Shown: positions 1-6,074 of the stretch, piece by piece
Layout: each line of letters begins with the position of its first letter
Numbering within the stretch: the first letter of the stretch is position 1
Source of the DNA: Anaerolineae bacterium
Lineage (GTDB): Bacteria; Chloroflexota; Anaerolineae; 4572-78; J111
DNA: 9,767 nt
NCBI GenBank assembly: GCA_020433785.1
Contig: JAGRCC010000776.1
Location: 1-9,767, forward strand
Direction of reading: 5' to 3'
Notes under the pieces: generated by a model
Databases searched by the model: none
What the model saw: the letters and a program-made list of their open reading frames with translations, nothing else
What the model was told of the DNA's origin: nothing
Position numbers and translations under genes: made by a program

Positions 1-90
1 CGAGCGACGAAGGAGCGAGAAATCCTCCAGGAGGGTGTTTGCAGCCGAACGCTGTAGGGATTTCTCCGCCTTCGGCCACGAAATGACATG
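1..90. repeat. Imperfect inverted repeat, dispersed-repeat-like, at the left edge
   Basis: The arm GAGAAATCC (17-25) is exactly complementary to GGATTTCTC (58-66). Further out, CGAAGG (8-13) pairs with CCTTCG (69-74) across a bulge. The loop holds a second small hairpin, CAGC (42-45) with GCTG (51-54). The right arm ends in GAAATGACATG. The pattern of 'gagaaatcc / ggatttctc' arms flanked by 'cgaaatgaca' resembles a non-coding repeat that I recall from many environmental bacterial genomes; that resemblance is from memory and untested. The left end of the element may lie outside the window. No convincing coding potential is seen here, although the reading frame of the small gene downstream is open back to position 35. 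Confidence 0.5.
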
Positions 91-106
91 CCCGAGCAGT
101 TACCAT

Positions 107-120
107 ACTTTTTCAAAAGT
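107..120. repeat. Short perfect inverted repeat before the small gene
   Basis: ACTTTT (107-112) and AAAAGT (115-120) are perfect inverted arms around a 2-base centre. They sit immediately before the GGGAG ribosome binding site of the small gene at 131. This could be an operator half-site pair or chance in AT-rich DNA. Confidence 0.2.
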
Positions 121-130
121 GGGAGATAAT

Positions 131-319
131 ATGGACACAGACACGCAAAATGATGCGTCTCACTTTACGACTGAGGATTTAAACCTGATCGAATATCTGG
201 TTAAACAAGCCTTGGAGCATGGCTCTAAAATGGGGCAGACGCGTACTGAGCAGTATGAACAAATTTTAAATAAGCTGCCCTTTTATCGGGCCGTGGCCTG
301 GCAAATTTCGCGCCGATAA
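131..319 (+). CDS. Small hypothetical protein, 62 residues
   Basis: I do not recognise this protein. The ATG at 131 is chosen because GGGAG (121-125) lies 5 bases upstream. The frame is open back to an ATG at 35, but that would place the first 32 codons in the inverted repeat and spacer, and those residues look non-coding. The product is hydrophilic with no signal peptide, no membrane segment and no cysteine. The N-terminal dozen residues are acidic and polar. The rest looks mostly helical, with the pattern LNLIEYLVKQALEHG followed by YEQILNKLPFYRAVAWQI and a basic RR end. Its stop codon is one base from the stop of the converging M23 gene, so the two 3' ends are packed together with no room for a terminator. 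It could be a small helical regulator or binding protein; nothing visible decides this. Confidence 0.55.
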   Translation: MDTDTQNDASHFTTEDLNLIEYLVKQALEHGSKMGQTRTEQYEQILNKLPFYRAVAWQISRR

Positions 320-320
320 G

Positions 321-1886
321 TTAGTTGTCGATGTTGACAATTAGATTTACATCCGGATCCCAACACTCACACGAGTCTCGGATTTCTGTGCCTTTAACTA
401 ATTGGCCATCATAAGGCACAGAATTAGGCTGAACCTCCCAGCCCGACAACTTCATTGGCACCGGCCCGCCTGCGGCCATCCACTCGCCATTGTAGCGCCG
501 GGCAAAGTGGAGATGGCTGGAATTAGACAGGCCGCCTTCACACGAGGCATAGCCAATGACATCCCCTTGTTTGACGTGTTGGCCCAGGCTGACCGGCGTA
601 TCGATATCGGGCACTGTGTGCAGATATAAAAGCACCCACCCGGTTTGGATATTACCGTCCCCGTCCAGGTCCAGATACACCTCCCCATTACGAGCGACCA
701 CAATAACCCCATCGGCGGCCGCCGTAACCGGCTCTTCTGAATAAAAGCAGCTGCCTAACACGTCGGGCGGTCCAAAATCGATAGCCGCCCAGGCGCTGCC
801 GTCGACAAAACCGGCATGAGGACCGCTGGTGAAATAAAAGCCCTTGCCTTTGCGCCAGGGTAAGTGCAATTCGGGCTGGGTTAGCGTGCTGGGGATCAAT
901 GGGCGAATCTCATAAGTCGCCGGGTCACCAAACAGTGCCCGGTAGGTGGCCATAAAACCGTCCGGCCCTAAATCTTGCTGCCAGGTTTCCCAATCGGCAT
1001 GAACTGATAAAAGATTCTGTATGCCCACCGTCCCGGCGTTGAGACCCGATTGGGTCACCACCCGGCTCCGATCGGCCAGTTCAAAGACCCAGAAACCATC
1101 GCGCTTATAGCCGTAGTAGCCGGCGTTAATCCGATTGGCGGTGAAGGTCATCGACAGATACAAGCTGTCGCCAAAGGGATTCTTGTCACCTAGCGGCAGC
1201 CGGATCTGGGTGGCGGTGAGGGTGGGGTTCGTCACCCAGCCGCCGTAATATTCTAACAGGGCCAGCAGCACGCGAGGCCCAACGCTGTACTGTTCGGCCA
1301 CCCGCTCGACAATTTGAGGCCCGGTCAACTGTTGAGCATCGACCCACTCCGTGTACTCATTCAGGTAGCCGCCCTGACTGTCCACAAATGCGGCGATATC
1401 AAAATCGACATAACTGGGACTATACACCACTTCACTGTCAGGGAGCAGCACCTGGTTCGGCGCGGTTTTATCGAGGTCCAGCGGCACTCGCAACACCTGA
1501 TCAATGTTAATTATCGCCGCGGGGCCATCCAGATGGTTTAACTTAACCAGGGTTTCAATTTCTGTGTTGTAGATATCGGCTAGGTAAATCAGCGATTCGC
1601 CGTTGGTTACGGTGTGATAGGAATACAACCCCTCAGCCGGTGGGGTGGGGATGGGCATCGGCTCGGCATAAGCCGTTGGCGTTGACACAGGGACCACCGT
1701 CGGCGGCAGCGGCGCTCGGTCATTGACATTGCTGGTCACAACGGTCAGGGTCGGTTGTGGCTCAATCGTTGGCCGGCTTAGTTGGACTTTTTCAACAGCC
1801 GGGGCTTGTCGACACCCGGACACAAACAACAGTATACCGCCCACAATGCAGGCGGCTACTTTTATTCTAATAAAAATCACGATCAT
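321..1886 (-). CDS. LysM-containing M23-family (LasA-like) metallopeptidase lipoprotein
   Basis: This is a probable cell-envelope peptidoglycan hydrolase of 521 residues. Residues 1-25 form a lipoprotein signal with lipobox VSGC, making Cys25 the likely lipidated residue. A proline/threonine-rich spacer (about 37-85) leads to one LysM domain (about 88-136), a known peptidoglycan-binding fold. The C-terminal M23 domain (about 340-475) shows candidate zinc ligands His357 and Asp370 and the HLH motif His458/His460, with His423 as the other catalytic His. The His-Asp gap of 13 fits the LasA/beta-lytic type rather than the HxxxD of lysostaphin types. A calcium-loop-like stretch DLDGDGNIQTGW (406-417) sits inside the domain. 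Cys380 and Cys449 could form a disulfide. The middle region (about 188-325) is discussed in the findings. The ATG at 1884-1886 has no strong ribosome binding site but gives an ideal signal peptide. A candidate promoter lies at 2011-2039. Confidence 0.88.
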   Translation of the reverse strand: MIVIFIRIKVAACIVGGILLFVSGCRQAPAVEKVQLSRPTIEPQPTLTVVTSNVNDRAPLPPTVVPVSTPTAYAEPMPIPTPPAEGLYSYHTVTNGESLIYLADIYNTEIETLVKLNHLDGPAAIINIDQVLRVPLDLDKTAPNQVLLPDSEVVYSPSYVDFDIAAFVDSQGGYLNEYTEWVDAQQLTGPQIVERVAEQYSVGPRVLLALLEYYGGWVTNPTLTATQIRLPLGDKNPFGDSLYLSMTFTANRINAGYYGYKRDGFWVFELADRSRVVTQSGLNAGTVGIQNLLSVHADWETWQQDLGPDGFMATYRALFGDPATYEIRPLIPSTLTQPELHLPWRKGKGFYFTSGPHAGFVDGSAWAAIDFGPPDVLGSCFYSEEPVTAAADGVIVVARNGEVYLDLDGDGNIQTGWVLLYLHTVPDIDTPVSLGQHVKQGDVIGYASCEGGLSNSSHLHFARRYNGEWMAAGGPVPMKLSGWEVQPNSVPYDGQLVKGTEIRDSCECWDPDVNLIVNIDN

Positions 1887-1933
1887 AATGTTTACGAGGT
1901 CGATTCTGACCTGTGAATTTGAATTAACCCATA

Positions 1934-1954
1934 CAACAACAACAACAGCAGCAG
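1934..1954. repeat. Trinucleotide repeat (CAA)4(CAG)3 in the leader of the M23 gene
   Basis: Seven consecutive trinucleotides run from 1934 to 1954 on the plus strand, four CAA then three CAG. On the transcribed strand this is (CTG)3(TTG)4, lying in the predicted 5' leader of the M23 lipoprotein gene about 50 bases before its ATG. It is a short simple-sequence tract that could vary in length by slippage; no function is evident. Confidence 0.6.
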
Positions 1955-2010
1955 CGAGGGAAGGTTAATTTTATGTCGAATTTATCGGACCCATATGGAA
2001 AGGTCGAACA

Positions 2011-2039
2011 AGTATAGCACGGAGTTAGTTGACCGCCAA
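2011..2039 (-). promoter_or_regulatory. Candidate sigma-70-type promoter for the M23 lipoprotein gene
   Basis: On the minus strand TTGGCG (2034-2039) and TATACT (2011-2016) are separated by exactly 17 bases. The -10 matches TATAAT at 5 of 6 positions and the -35 matches TTGACA at 4 of 6. Transcription would start near 2004, giving a leader of about 118 bases to the ATG at 1886. The same TATACT box and 17-base spacing occur at two other promoters in this window. No convincing terminator lies between the kinase gene end (2074) and this promoter, so read-through from the upstream operon is possible. Confidence 0.5.
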
Positions 2040-2073
2040 ATGATCGATAAATGGCCGACTTGAGTGCCAGCCT

Positions 2074-4137
2074 CTACATATCTTTCCAAATGCGCCTAAA
2101 TAGCTTTTGAAAAATGCTATTAGTGGGCGCTATCGGTTCAGGATCTGACTTGGGCGGCTCTGGTCGGTCGATGGTGAGGCCGGCATCAGCGGCTGTGTCC
2201 CCGGCCAACTGGTTGGCCGTCTCTACCGTCTCTAGCGCGTTAACAAATTCGGCGACATTGGTGAAACGAGCATCCGGCTGTTTGGCGGTGGCGCGTTTAA
2301 GCACCTCATCAAGTTGCCGATCGACCTGCGGCACTTGAGTCGTCAGCGAGGGAAAATCGGTGGTCATCTGCTGCTGGATGATGGTGATCGGCGATGGTCC
2401 TTCAAAGGGCGGCCGTCCGGTCAGCATCTCGAATAAGATAACGGCCAGCGCGTATAGATCGGTGGCGTAGGTCACGTTGGCACCGCTCCATTGTTCATAG
2501 GACAGATAGAACGGCGAGCCGAGAATCGTGCCGGTGGTCGTCAGGGTCGATTCTTCCGCGGCCAGCAGCTTGCTCAGGCCAAAATCATTGACCACGGCTC
2601 GCAGCGGCTGCCGGCTGGTATCGAGCAAAATATTAGAGGGTCTTAAGTTACGATGCAGAATCTGGTGTTGGTGGGCGTAGCTCAAAGCCCGGCCGATTTG
2701 CTTGATAATCGCCAGCGCTTCGTCTACTTCAAGCGGCCCGTTTTGGATTCGCTTCTTAACCGACCCGCCGGGGATGAACTCCATCGCGATAAAAAACAGC
2801 TCCTTGTCGCCCCCTACATCGAACAGCCGGATGATATTGGGGTGATTAAGCCGGGCCACCACCTGCGCTTCCTTTTGATATCGCTCGATTTGTGGATAAT
2901 CTTGAATCGCTTCAGACCGGAACACCTTGAGGGCGAATTTCTGCCGCTGCTCATTTTCGGCCAGATACACCGTCGATGAGCCGCCGCTGCCGATCTGCTC
3001 GATAATCCGGTAGGGGCCAATTCGTTTCTCCGTCAGGCCCGATTTAATCAAGTAGCGGATCATCTTATCGGCCCAGGCCAGGTCAAACGCTTCGGCATAA
3101 ATTTTGTTTCTAACCTTTAACGTTTCATTTTCAGCCACAACCAGGCCGTACAGTTTCAGCCGGTTAACGGCGGGCGACGGCTTGTTGTCGGCCACCGGCT
3201 GCGCACTTTGCCGCATCTCCTTGTAAAGTTGCAGCATGCGGAAGGCATGGGTATCGCTCAACACGCGCGTCTGGACAAATTGTAGGTTGTCCTCCCCTTG
3301 CGCTTCCTCGGCCAGAAAAAGTTTGTGAACCAGATTTTCCACCAGCTCCGCCGACTCCATGGGCGGGACGTTGATAAGTTCGGCGCACAGCTTTTGCATC
3401 AAATAGGGATGCCCGCCAGTCCAAGCCATAACTTGATCAAAATAGGCTTGCCCCCGCTCCAAATGTTGGGCAATGATAGCCGGGATGAGTGGGGCGCTTT
3501 CGGCCGGCGTAAAGTCACGCAGGATAATGCCACGCCCGATGTTGAATGGCGTCCGAGTGTTGTCGTTGATCAACTCGTCGGGCGTGGCCACGCCGAGCAA
3601 AACAAAGGTTAAACGGTTGTAGTCGGGATTTTGGGCGCGGTCATTGTGAACCACCCGGATGGCGGCGAAGAAGTCGTCGGTGAAGGACAAGCCCAGAGTC
3701 ATATCGATCTCGTCGATGAAGATGACGATGCTTTCATCGAGTTCGCGCAGCACCACGCGATCCAGAAAGCGTAAAAAGCGTTGGGTCAAATTAATCAGGC
3801 GGGGCTGCTCATCCCACCAGCGCTGCACATCAACCTCGAGCCGTAGGTTATCGGCCAGCACATCGAGCAGGTTGAAATACCACATCTCGGCGTCATCAAC
3901 CCCCTGGCCGATCCGATTCAAATCGATCCGAGCAACCCGCAGGCCATCGTCGATCAGTTTCCGGGCGGTCTCATTCATCAGGCTCGATTTGCCGATTTGG
4001 CGGCAGGCCAGCACGTAGCAAAATTCGCCCGCCCGGCACGCTTGGTACAACTCGTCATCGGCGGGGCGTTTGAGATAGGTGCCGGCTTTGGCCTGAACCG
4101 GCCCGCCGACCGTCAATTTGATGTTCGCCTCAGCCAT
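2074..4137 (-). CDS. AAA-like (PF14516-type) ATPase fused to Ser/Thr kinase-like domain with HRN loop
   Basis: This is a 687-residue cytoplasmic two-module protein. The N-terminal part (about 8-350) is an AAA-like/STAND-type ATPase. It has a Walker A-like RQIGKSSL (46-53, Lys50), a Walker B IVIFIDEID (137-145), HNDR (164-167), PFN (197-199) and GGHPYL (241-246). It ends in a winged-helix-like segment (about 290-352). Residues 374-637 form a Hanks-type kinase fold: glycine loop GSGGSST (383-389), Lys404, helix-C Glu423, DFG 518-520, Asp560 and Arg624. The catalytic loop reads HRNLRPSN (495-502), so the usual catalytic Asp is Asn497 and the usual Lys is Arg. The APE motif is SYE. A Pro/Asp-rich tail (about 650-687) has no membrane segment. 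Activity is therefore doubtful; it may be a pseudokinase that binds ATP. GAGGA lies 8 bases before the ATG, inside the TIR gene, and the genes overlap by 8 bp. Confidence 0.9.
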   Translation of the reverse strand: MAEANIKLTVGGPVQAKAGTYLKRPADDELYQACRAGEFCYVLACRQIGKSSLMNETARKLIDDGLRVARIDLNRIGQGVDDAEMWYFNLLDVLADNLRLEVDVQRWWDEQPRLINLTQRFLRFLDRVVLRELDESIVIFIDEIDMTLGLSFTDDFFAAIRVVHNDRAQNPDYNRLTFVLLGVATPDELINDNTRTPFNIGRGIILRDFTPAESAPLIPAIIAQHLERGQAYFDQVMAWTGGHPYLMQKLCAELINVPPMESAELVENLVHKLFLAEEAQGEDNLQFVQTRVLSDTHAFRMLQLYKEMRQSAQPVADNKPSPAVNRLKLYGLVVAENETLKVRNKIYAEAFDLAWADKMIRYLIKSGLTEKRIGPYRIIEQIGSGGSSTVYLAENEQRQKFALKVFRSEAIQDYPQIERYQKEAQVVARLNHPNIIRLFDVGGDKELFFIAMEFIPGGSVKKRIQNGPLEVDEALAIIKQIGRALSYAHQHQILHRNLRPSNILLDTSRQPLRAVVNDFGLSKLLAAEESTLTTTGTILGSPFYLSYEQWSGANVTYATDLYALAVILFEMLTGRPPFEGPSPITIIQQQMTTDFPSLTTQVPQVDRQLDEVLKRATAKQPDARFTNVAEFVNALETVETANQLAGDTAADAGLTIDRPEPPKSDPEPIAPTNSIFQKLFRRIWKDM

Positions 4138-5677
4138 TCAATCGTTCCTCAAAATAGCGGGTGTAAAGGGGGTTACGCAGGTAAACGCGCTGCCCCTCCT
4201 TGCGGACCAACCCCGCGCCTTTCAGCCGGTGGTAGATTTGGTTTTCCTCATGGGTTTCGTACCGCACAATGTGTTCGATGGCGGCTTTCAACTCCGGCTT
4301 TTGTAGAACCCGCAGCAAGTAGTGGCGGAGATGATCGCCAAATGGGCCGGTATCTTCGCTGGCCTGGGCCAATAGCGTCTTCAGCGAAAATTTTTGAGTC
4401 GCCAGTTGATAAAACGCCAGCCGCGTTAAAAAAGGATGGCCGCCGACTAGCTCGATCAAGGCTTCAAGTTCATCAGCGGTCAACAGATTGTGGTGGCGCC
4501 GGTTGAGTTCGGCCACGTCTGCCGGACTGAAATCCGGCAGGTGCACCAACTCGGCGACGTTGAAGGGCGATTGGTGCGGGTTGTCGATAAAAAGGTACGG
4601 TTCGGTGGAACTGCTCAAAAAGAGACTCATTTTGGCAAAGTTCTCGTCAAAAACGCGGTCGTTGTGCCAGGTTCGCAGCATGCCAAAAAAGTTGGCCCGG
4701 AAAGGGCTGCTCAACATGCTTTCGACTTCATCCATCGCCAGGACCAGCCGCGAGGCCACCTGCGGTAAAACGTACTGTGACAGGTAGCGGCTGCACTTGA
4801 CAATATTGGTGCGCCGGCCTGCCCAAAATTTGTCGGTGGCATCGGCCAGATTGAGGGCGTCGCTGATCATCAGGCACAGATCGATTAGCAAACTCTCTTC
4901 ATCATCCAGATATTCGCCGGGAACCTTTTGGAAATCGATGAAGACGGTCTGCTGCTTGTACTGAGTTTCCGCGGCGTGGATCATGCGGCGCATCAGCGAG
5001 CTTTTGCCCATTTGCCGAGGCGCTTGTACAAAAATCGTGCTGGCAAAGGGCTGACCGATCAACGTCAGGCAGTTGTGATCAGCGGCGCGTTCAATGTAAT
5101 AGCGAGAGTCGGGACGCATGGTGCCGTAGGGCGGCTCGATCGGCTCCAAGCTAGGGGGTGGGCTATTACCAAGTTCCGGCGCGGGTTCGGGCGTCGAGCT
5201 GATGGGGCCCGGTTCGGGCCGGGTCTTGACCTGTTTGGCCAAGGCGGCCACTTCCGTCACGATGGCCGATAAATCTTCGTCAATTTGGGCCGGACTGCCG
5301 CTCCAGATGGGGCGGCCGTTTTTGGGCCGGACATTCAGTTTGCTCAGCCAGTCGAACGCTTGCCAGGCGCAGGCTTTAGCGATGACTGGGAAAACGGTGA
5401 CACCGGCGTTGCTGCGTCGTTCTAAAAACGCAGGCACCTCTGAACCTAAAATAAAGTCGGACGTGAGAAAATTGGCGCTGATGAGCAGGACCGCGACGTG
5501 AGCCTGATCAATCGCTTGTTTGATGGCCTCGGCCCAATCGGCCCCGCCATCAATTCGATCATCGACCCAGACCTCAATCAGTCCGGCCCTTTCCAAAACG
5601 CTCAAGTGGGCCAGCAAAGCCTCTTTTTCCCCTTCGTCTTTGTGGTTGTAGCTGACAAAAACAACCGGTTTGGTCAT
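4130..5677 (-). CDS. TIR domain-ATPase fusion, probable NAD+-consuming defence or signalling effector
   Basis: The start is the ATG at 5675-5677 (515 residues), with AGGG (5684-5687) 6 bases upstream; a GTG at 5698 would add seven residues but lacks such a site. Residues 4-120 form a TIR domain: VFVSYNHKD (6-14), WVDDRIDGGADW (37-48) and SANFLTSDFILGSE (67-80). Glu80 fits the catalytic glutamate of NAD-cleaving TIRs. A proline-rich linker (about 153-183) leads to an AAA-like ATPase with RQMGKSSL (221-228, Lys225), LAMDE (313-317), HNDR (338-341), PFN (371-373) and GGHPFL (412-417). A winged-helix-like end (about 465-510) contains GLVRKEGQRVYLRNPLY. No signal peptide or membrane segment is seen. 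TIR-STAND proteins are known in bacteria as antiphage or conflict proteins. Here no separate WD40/TPR sensor is visible, so sensing may reside in the ATPase or in the kinase-bearing partner encoded next. Confidence 0.9.
   Translation of the reverse strand: MTKPVVFVSYNHKDEGEKEALLAHLSVLERAGLIEVWVDDRIDGGADWAEAIKQAIDQAHVAVLLISANFLTSDFILGSEVPAFLERRSNAGVTVFPVIAKACAWQAFDWLSKLNVRPKNGRPIWSGSPAQIDEDLSAIVTEVAALAKQVKTRPEPGPISSTPEPAPELGNSPPPSLEPIEPPYGTMRPDSRYYIERAADHNCLTLIGQPFASTIFVQAPRQMGKSSLMRRMIHAAETQYKQQTVFIDFQKVPGEYLDDEESLLIDLCLMISDALNLADATDKFWAGRRTNIVKCSRYLSQYVLPQVASRLVLAMDEVESMLSSPFRANFFGMLRTWHNDRVFDENFAKMSLFLSSSTEPYLFIDNPHQSPFNVAELVHLPDFSPADVAELNRRHHNLLTADELEALIELVGGHPFLTRLAFYQLATQKFSLKTLLAQASEDTGPFGDHLRHYLLRVLQKPELKAAIEHIVRYETHEENQIYHRLKGAGLVRKEGQRVYLRNPLYTRYFEERLNG
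4146..4150 (-). promoter_or_regulatory. Ribosome binding site for the ATPase-kinase gene, inside the TIR gene
   Basis: GAGGA on the minus strand lies 8 bases upstream of the ATG at 4135-4137. It sits in the last codons of the TIR-ATPase gene. Together with the 8-bp overlap ATGGCTGA (4130-4137), this predicts translational coupling of the two proteins. Confidence 0.6.
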
Positions 5678-5709
5678 AGTTTTCCCTGTAGGTAGCACTT
5701 ACTCAGTTC

Positions 5710-5738
5710 AGTATAGCAAATTCGGTCATACCTGACAA
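5710..5738 (-). promoter_or_regulatory. Candidate sigma-70-type promoter for the TIR-ATPase/ATPase-kinase operon
   Basis: On the minus strand TTGTCA (5733-5738) and TATACT (5710-5715) are separated by exactly 17 bases. Each box matches the consensus at 5 of 6 positions, making this the strongest promoter in the window. Transcription would begin near 5703, giving a short leader of about 25 bases to the ATG at 5677. Both genes of the operon would be transcribed from here. Confidence 0.65.
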
Positions 5739-5753
5739 CAGCCAATATTATGA

Positions 5754-5766
5754 AAACCGACGGTTT
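5754..5766. promoter_or_regulatory. 13-bp palindrome upstream of the TIR operon promoter (possible operator)
   Basis: AAACCG (5754-5759) and CGGTTT (5761-5766) are perfect inverted arms around a single A. The site is centred about 22 bp upstream of the TIR operon -35 box and about 66 bp upstream of the GH44 -35 box, a position where an activator or shared repressor could bind. It is too short and lacks a run of U on the minus strand to be a good terminator. Confidence 0.3.
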
Positions 5767-5822
5767 ATTTCCCTTGGCGCAATCCCGTATTTTATACCTG
5801 GTTAACCCCGAATTTAATACGC

Positions 5823-5851
5823 TTTACGCCCTCTATAGCTCAAGGTATACT
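5823..5851 (+). promoter_or_regulatory. Candidate sigma-70-type promoter for the GH44 gene
   Basis: TTTACG (5823-5828) and TATACT (5846-5851) are separated by exactly 17 bases. The -10 matches consensus at 5 of 6 positions and the -35 at 4 of 6. Transcription would start near 5858, giving an unusually long leader of about 215 bases before the GTG at 6075. Confidence 0.5.
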
Positions 5852-5855
5852 CAAC

Positions 5856-5897
5856 AAAAGGGTATGCAATAGGCTATTCCCGCCTAAGGCCCCTTTT
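5856..5897 (+). promoter_or_regulatory. Possible leader stem ending in a U-run (attenuator-like) before the GH44 gene
   Basis: AAAAGGG (5856-5862) is complementary to CCCTTTT (5891-5897). The loop contains a second stem, AGGC (5871-5874) with GCCT (5882-5885). The plus strand has five T residues at 5894-5898. The structure begins at the predicted transcription start, so it could act as a leader terminator or 5' stabiliser. The outer stem spans a large loop and may not be stable, so this call is weak. Confidence 0.25.
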
Positions 5898-6062
5898 TCC
5901 GGTCAACGGTTATGCCTCACCTGACGGTAAAAATCAGGTTACTTGAGCCGGGTTGAAGAGATAAGGAAATTTTAACAATCCAATTATCCCCAATCCCCAC
6001 CATAAACCTGGTTAATGCCGTGGTTTGAGGTATTGCCTTTAAAAAAGAATAGCGCCAGAAAT

Positions 6063-6067
6063 AGGAG
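6063..6067 (+). promoter_or_regulatory. Ribosome binding site that decides the GTG start of the GH44 gene
   Basis: AGGAG lies 7 bases upstream of the in-frame GTG at 6075-6077. The in-frame ATGs at 6015 and 6093 lack a comparable site, so GTG 6075 is preferred. Confidence 0.6.
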
Positions 6068-6074
6068 TGGAACA

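Larger units (their letters stand above)
5678..6074. other. Divergent intergenic control region between TIR operon and GH44 gene
   Basis: This stretch of about 400 bases is AT-rich and has no convincing gene. It holds a minus-strand promoter for the TIR operon (5710-5738) and a plus-strand promoter for the GH44 gene (5823-5851). It also holds a 13-bp palindrome (5754-5766) and a structured leader (5856-5897). A small hairpin is formed by ACCTGA (5919-5924) and TCAGGT (5934-5939). A 10-bp direct repeat ACCTGGTTAA occurs at 5796-5805 and 6006-6015. The GH44 frame is open from an ATG at 6015, but those 20 codons are not needed and look like leader. Confidence 0.6.

Noticed and set aside
35..130. 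N-terminal extension of the small gene from ATG 35
   Set aside because: The extension is encoded by the inverted repeat and spacer, while ATG 131 has a proper ribosome binding site.
1924..1932. ATG GGT TAA mini-frame in the M23 leader
   Set aside because: A two-codon upstream frame without a ribosome binding site is expected by chance.
2035..2055. Imperfect palindrome overlapping the -35 box of the M23 promoter
   Set aside because: Only the outer four base pairs match and the centre is mispaired, so it is neither a credible terminator nor a clear operator.
3997..4506. Long plus-strand frame of 169 codons opposite the TIR/kinase junction
   Set aside because: It lies antisense to two well-supported ATPase genes, has no recognisable motifs and spans their overlap; it is a shadow of high-GC coding DNA.
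5678..5698. GTG start at 5698 for the TIR gene
   Set aside because: The ATG at 5677 has AGGG at ideal spacing and starts just before the TIR core; the seven extra residues would overlap that site.
5678..6074. Riboswitch, tRNA or CRISPR array in the largest intergenic gap
   Set aside because: No cloverleaf, spaced direct repeats or recognisable riboswitch core was seen; only short hairpins and a 10-bp repeat pair are present.
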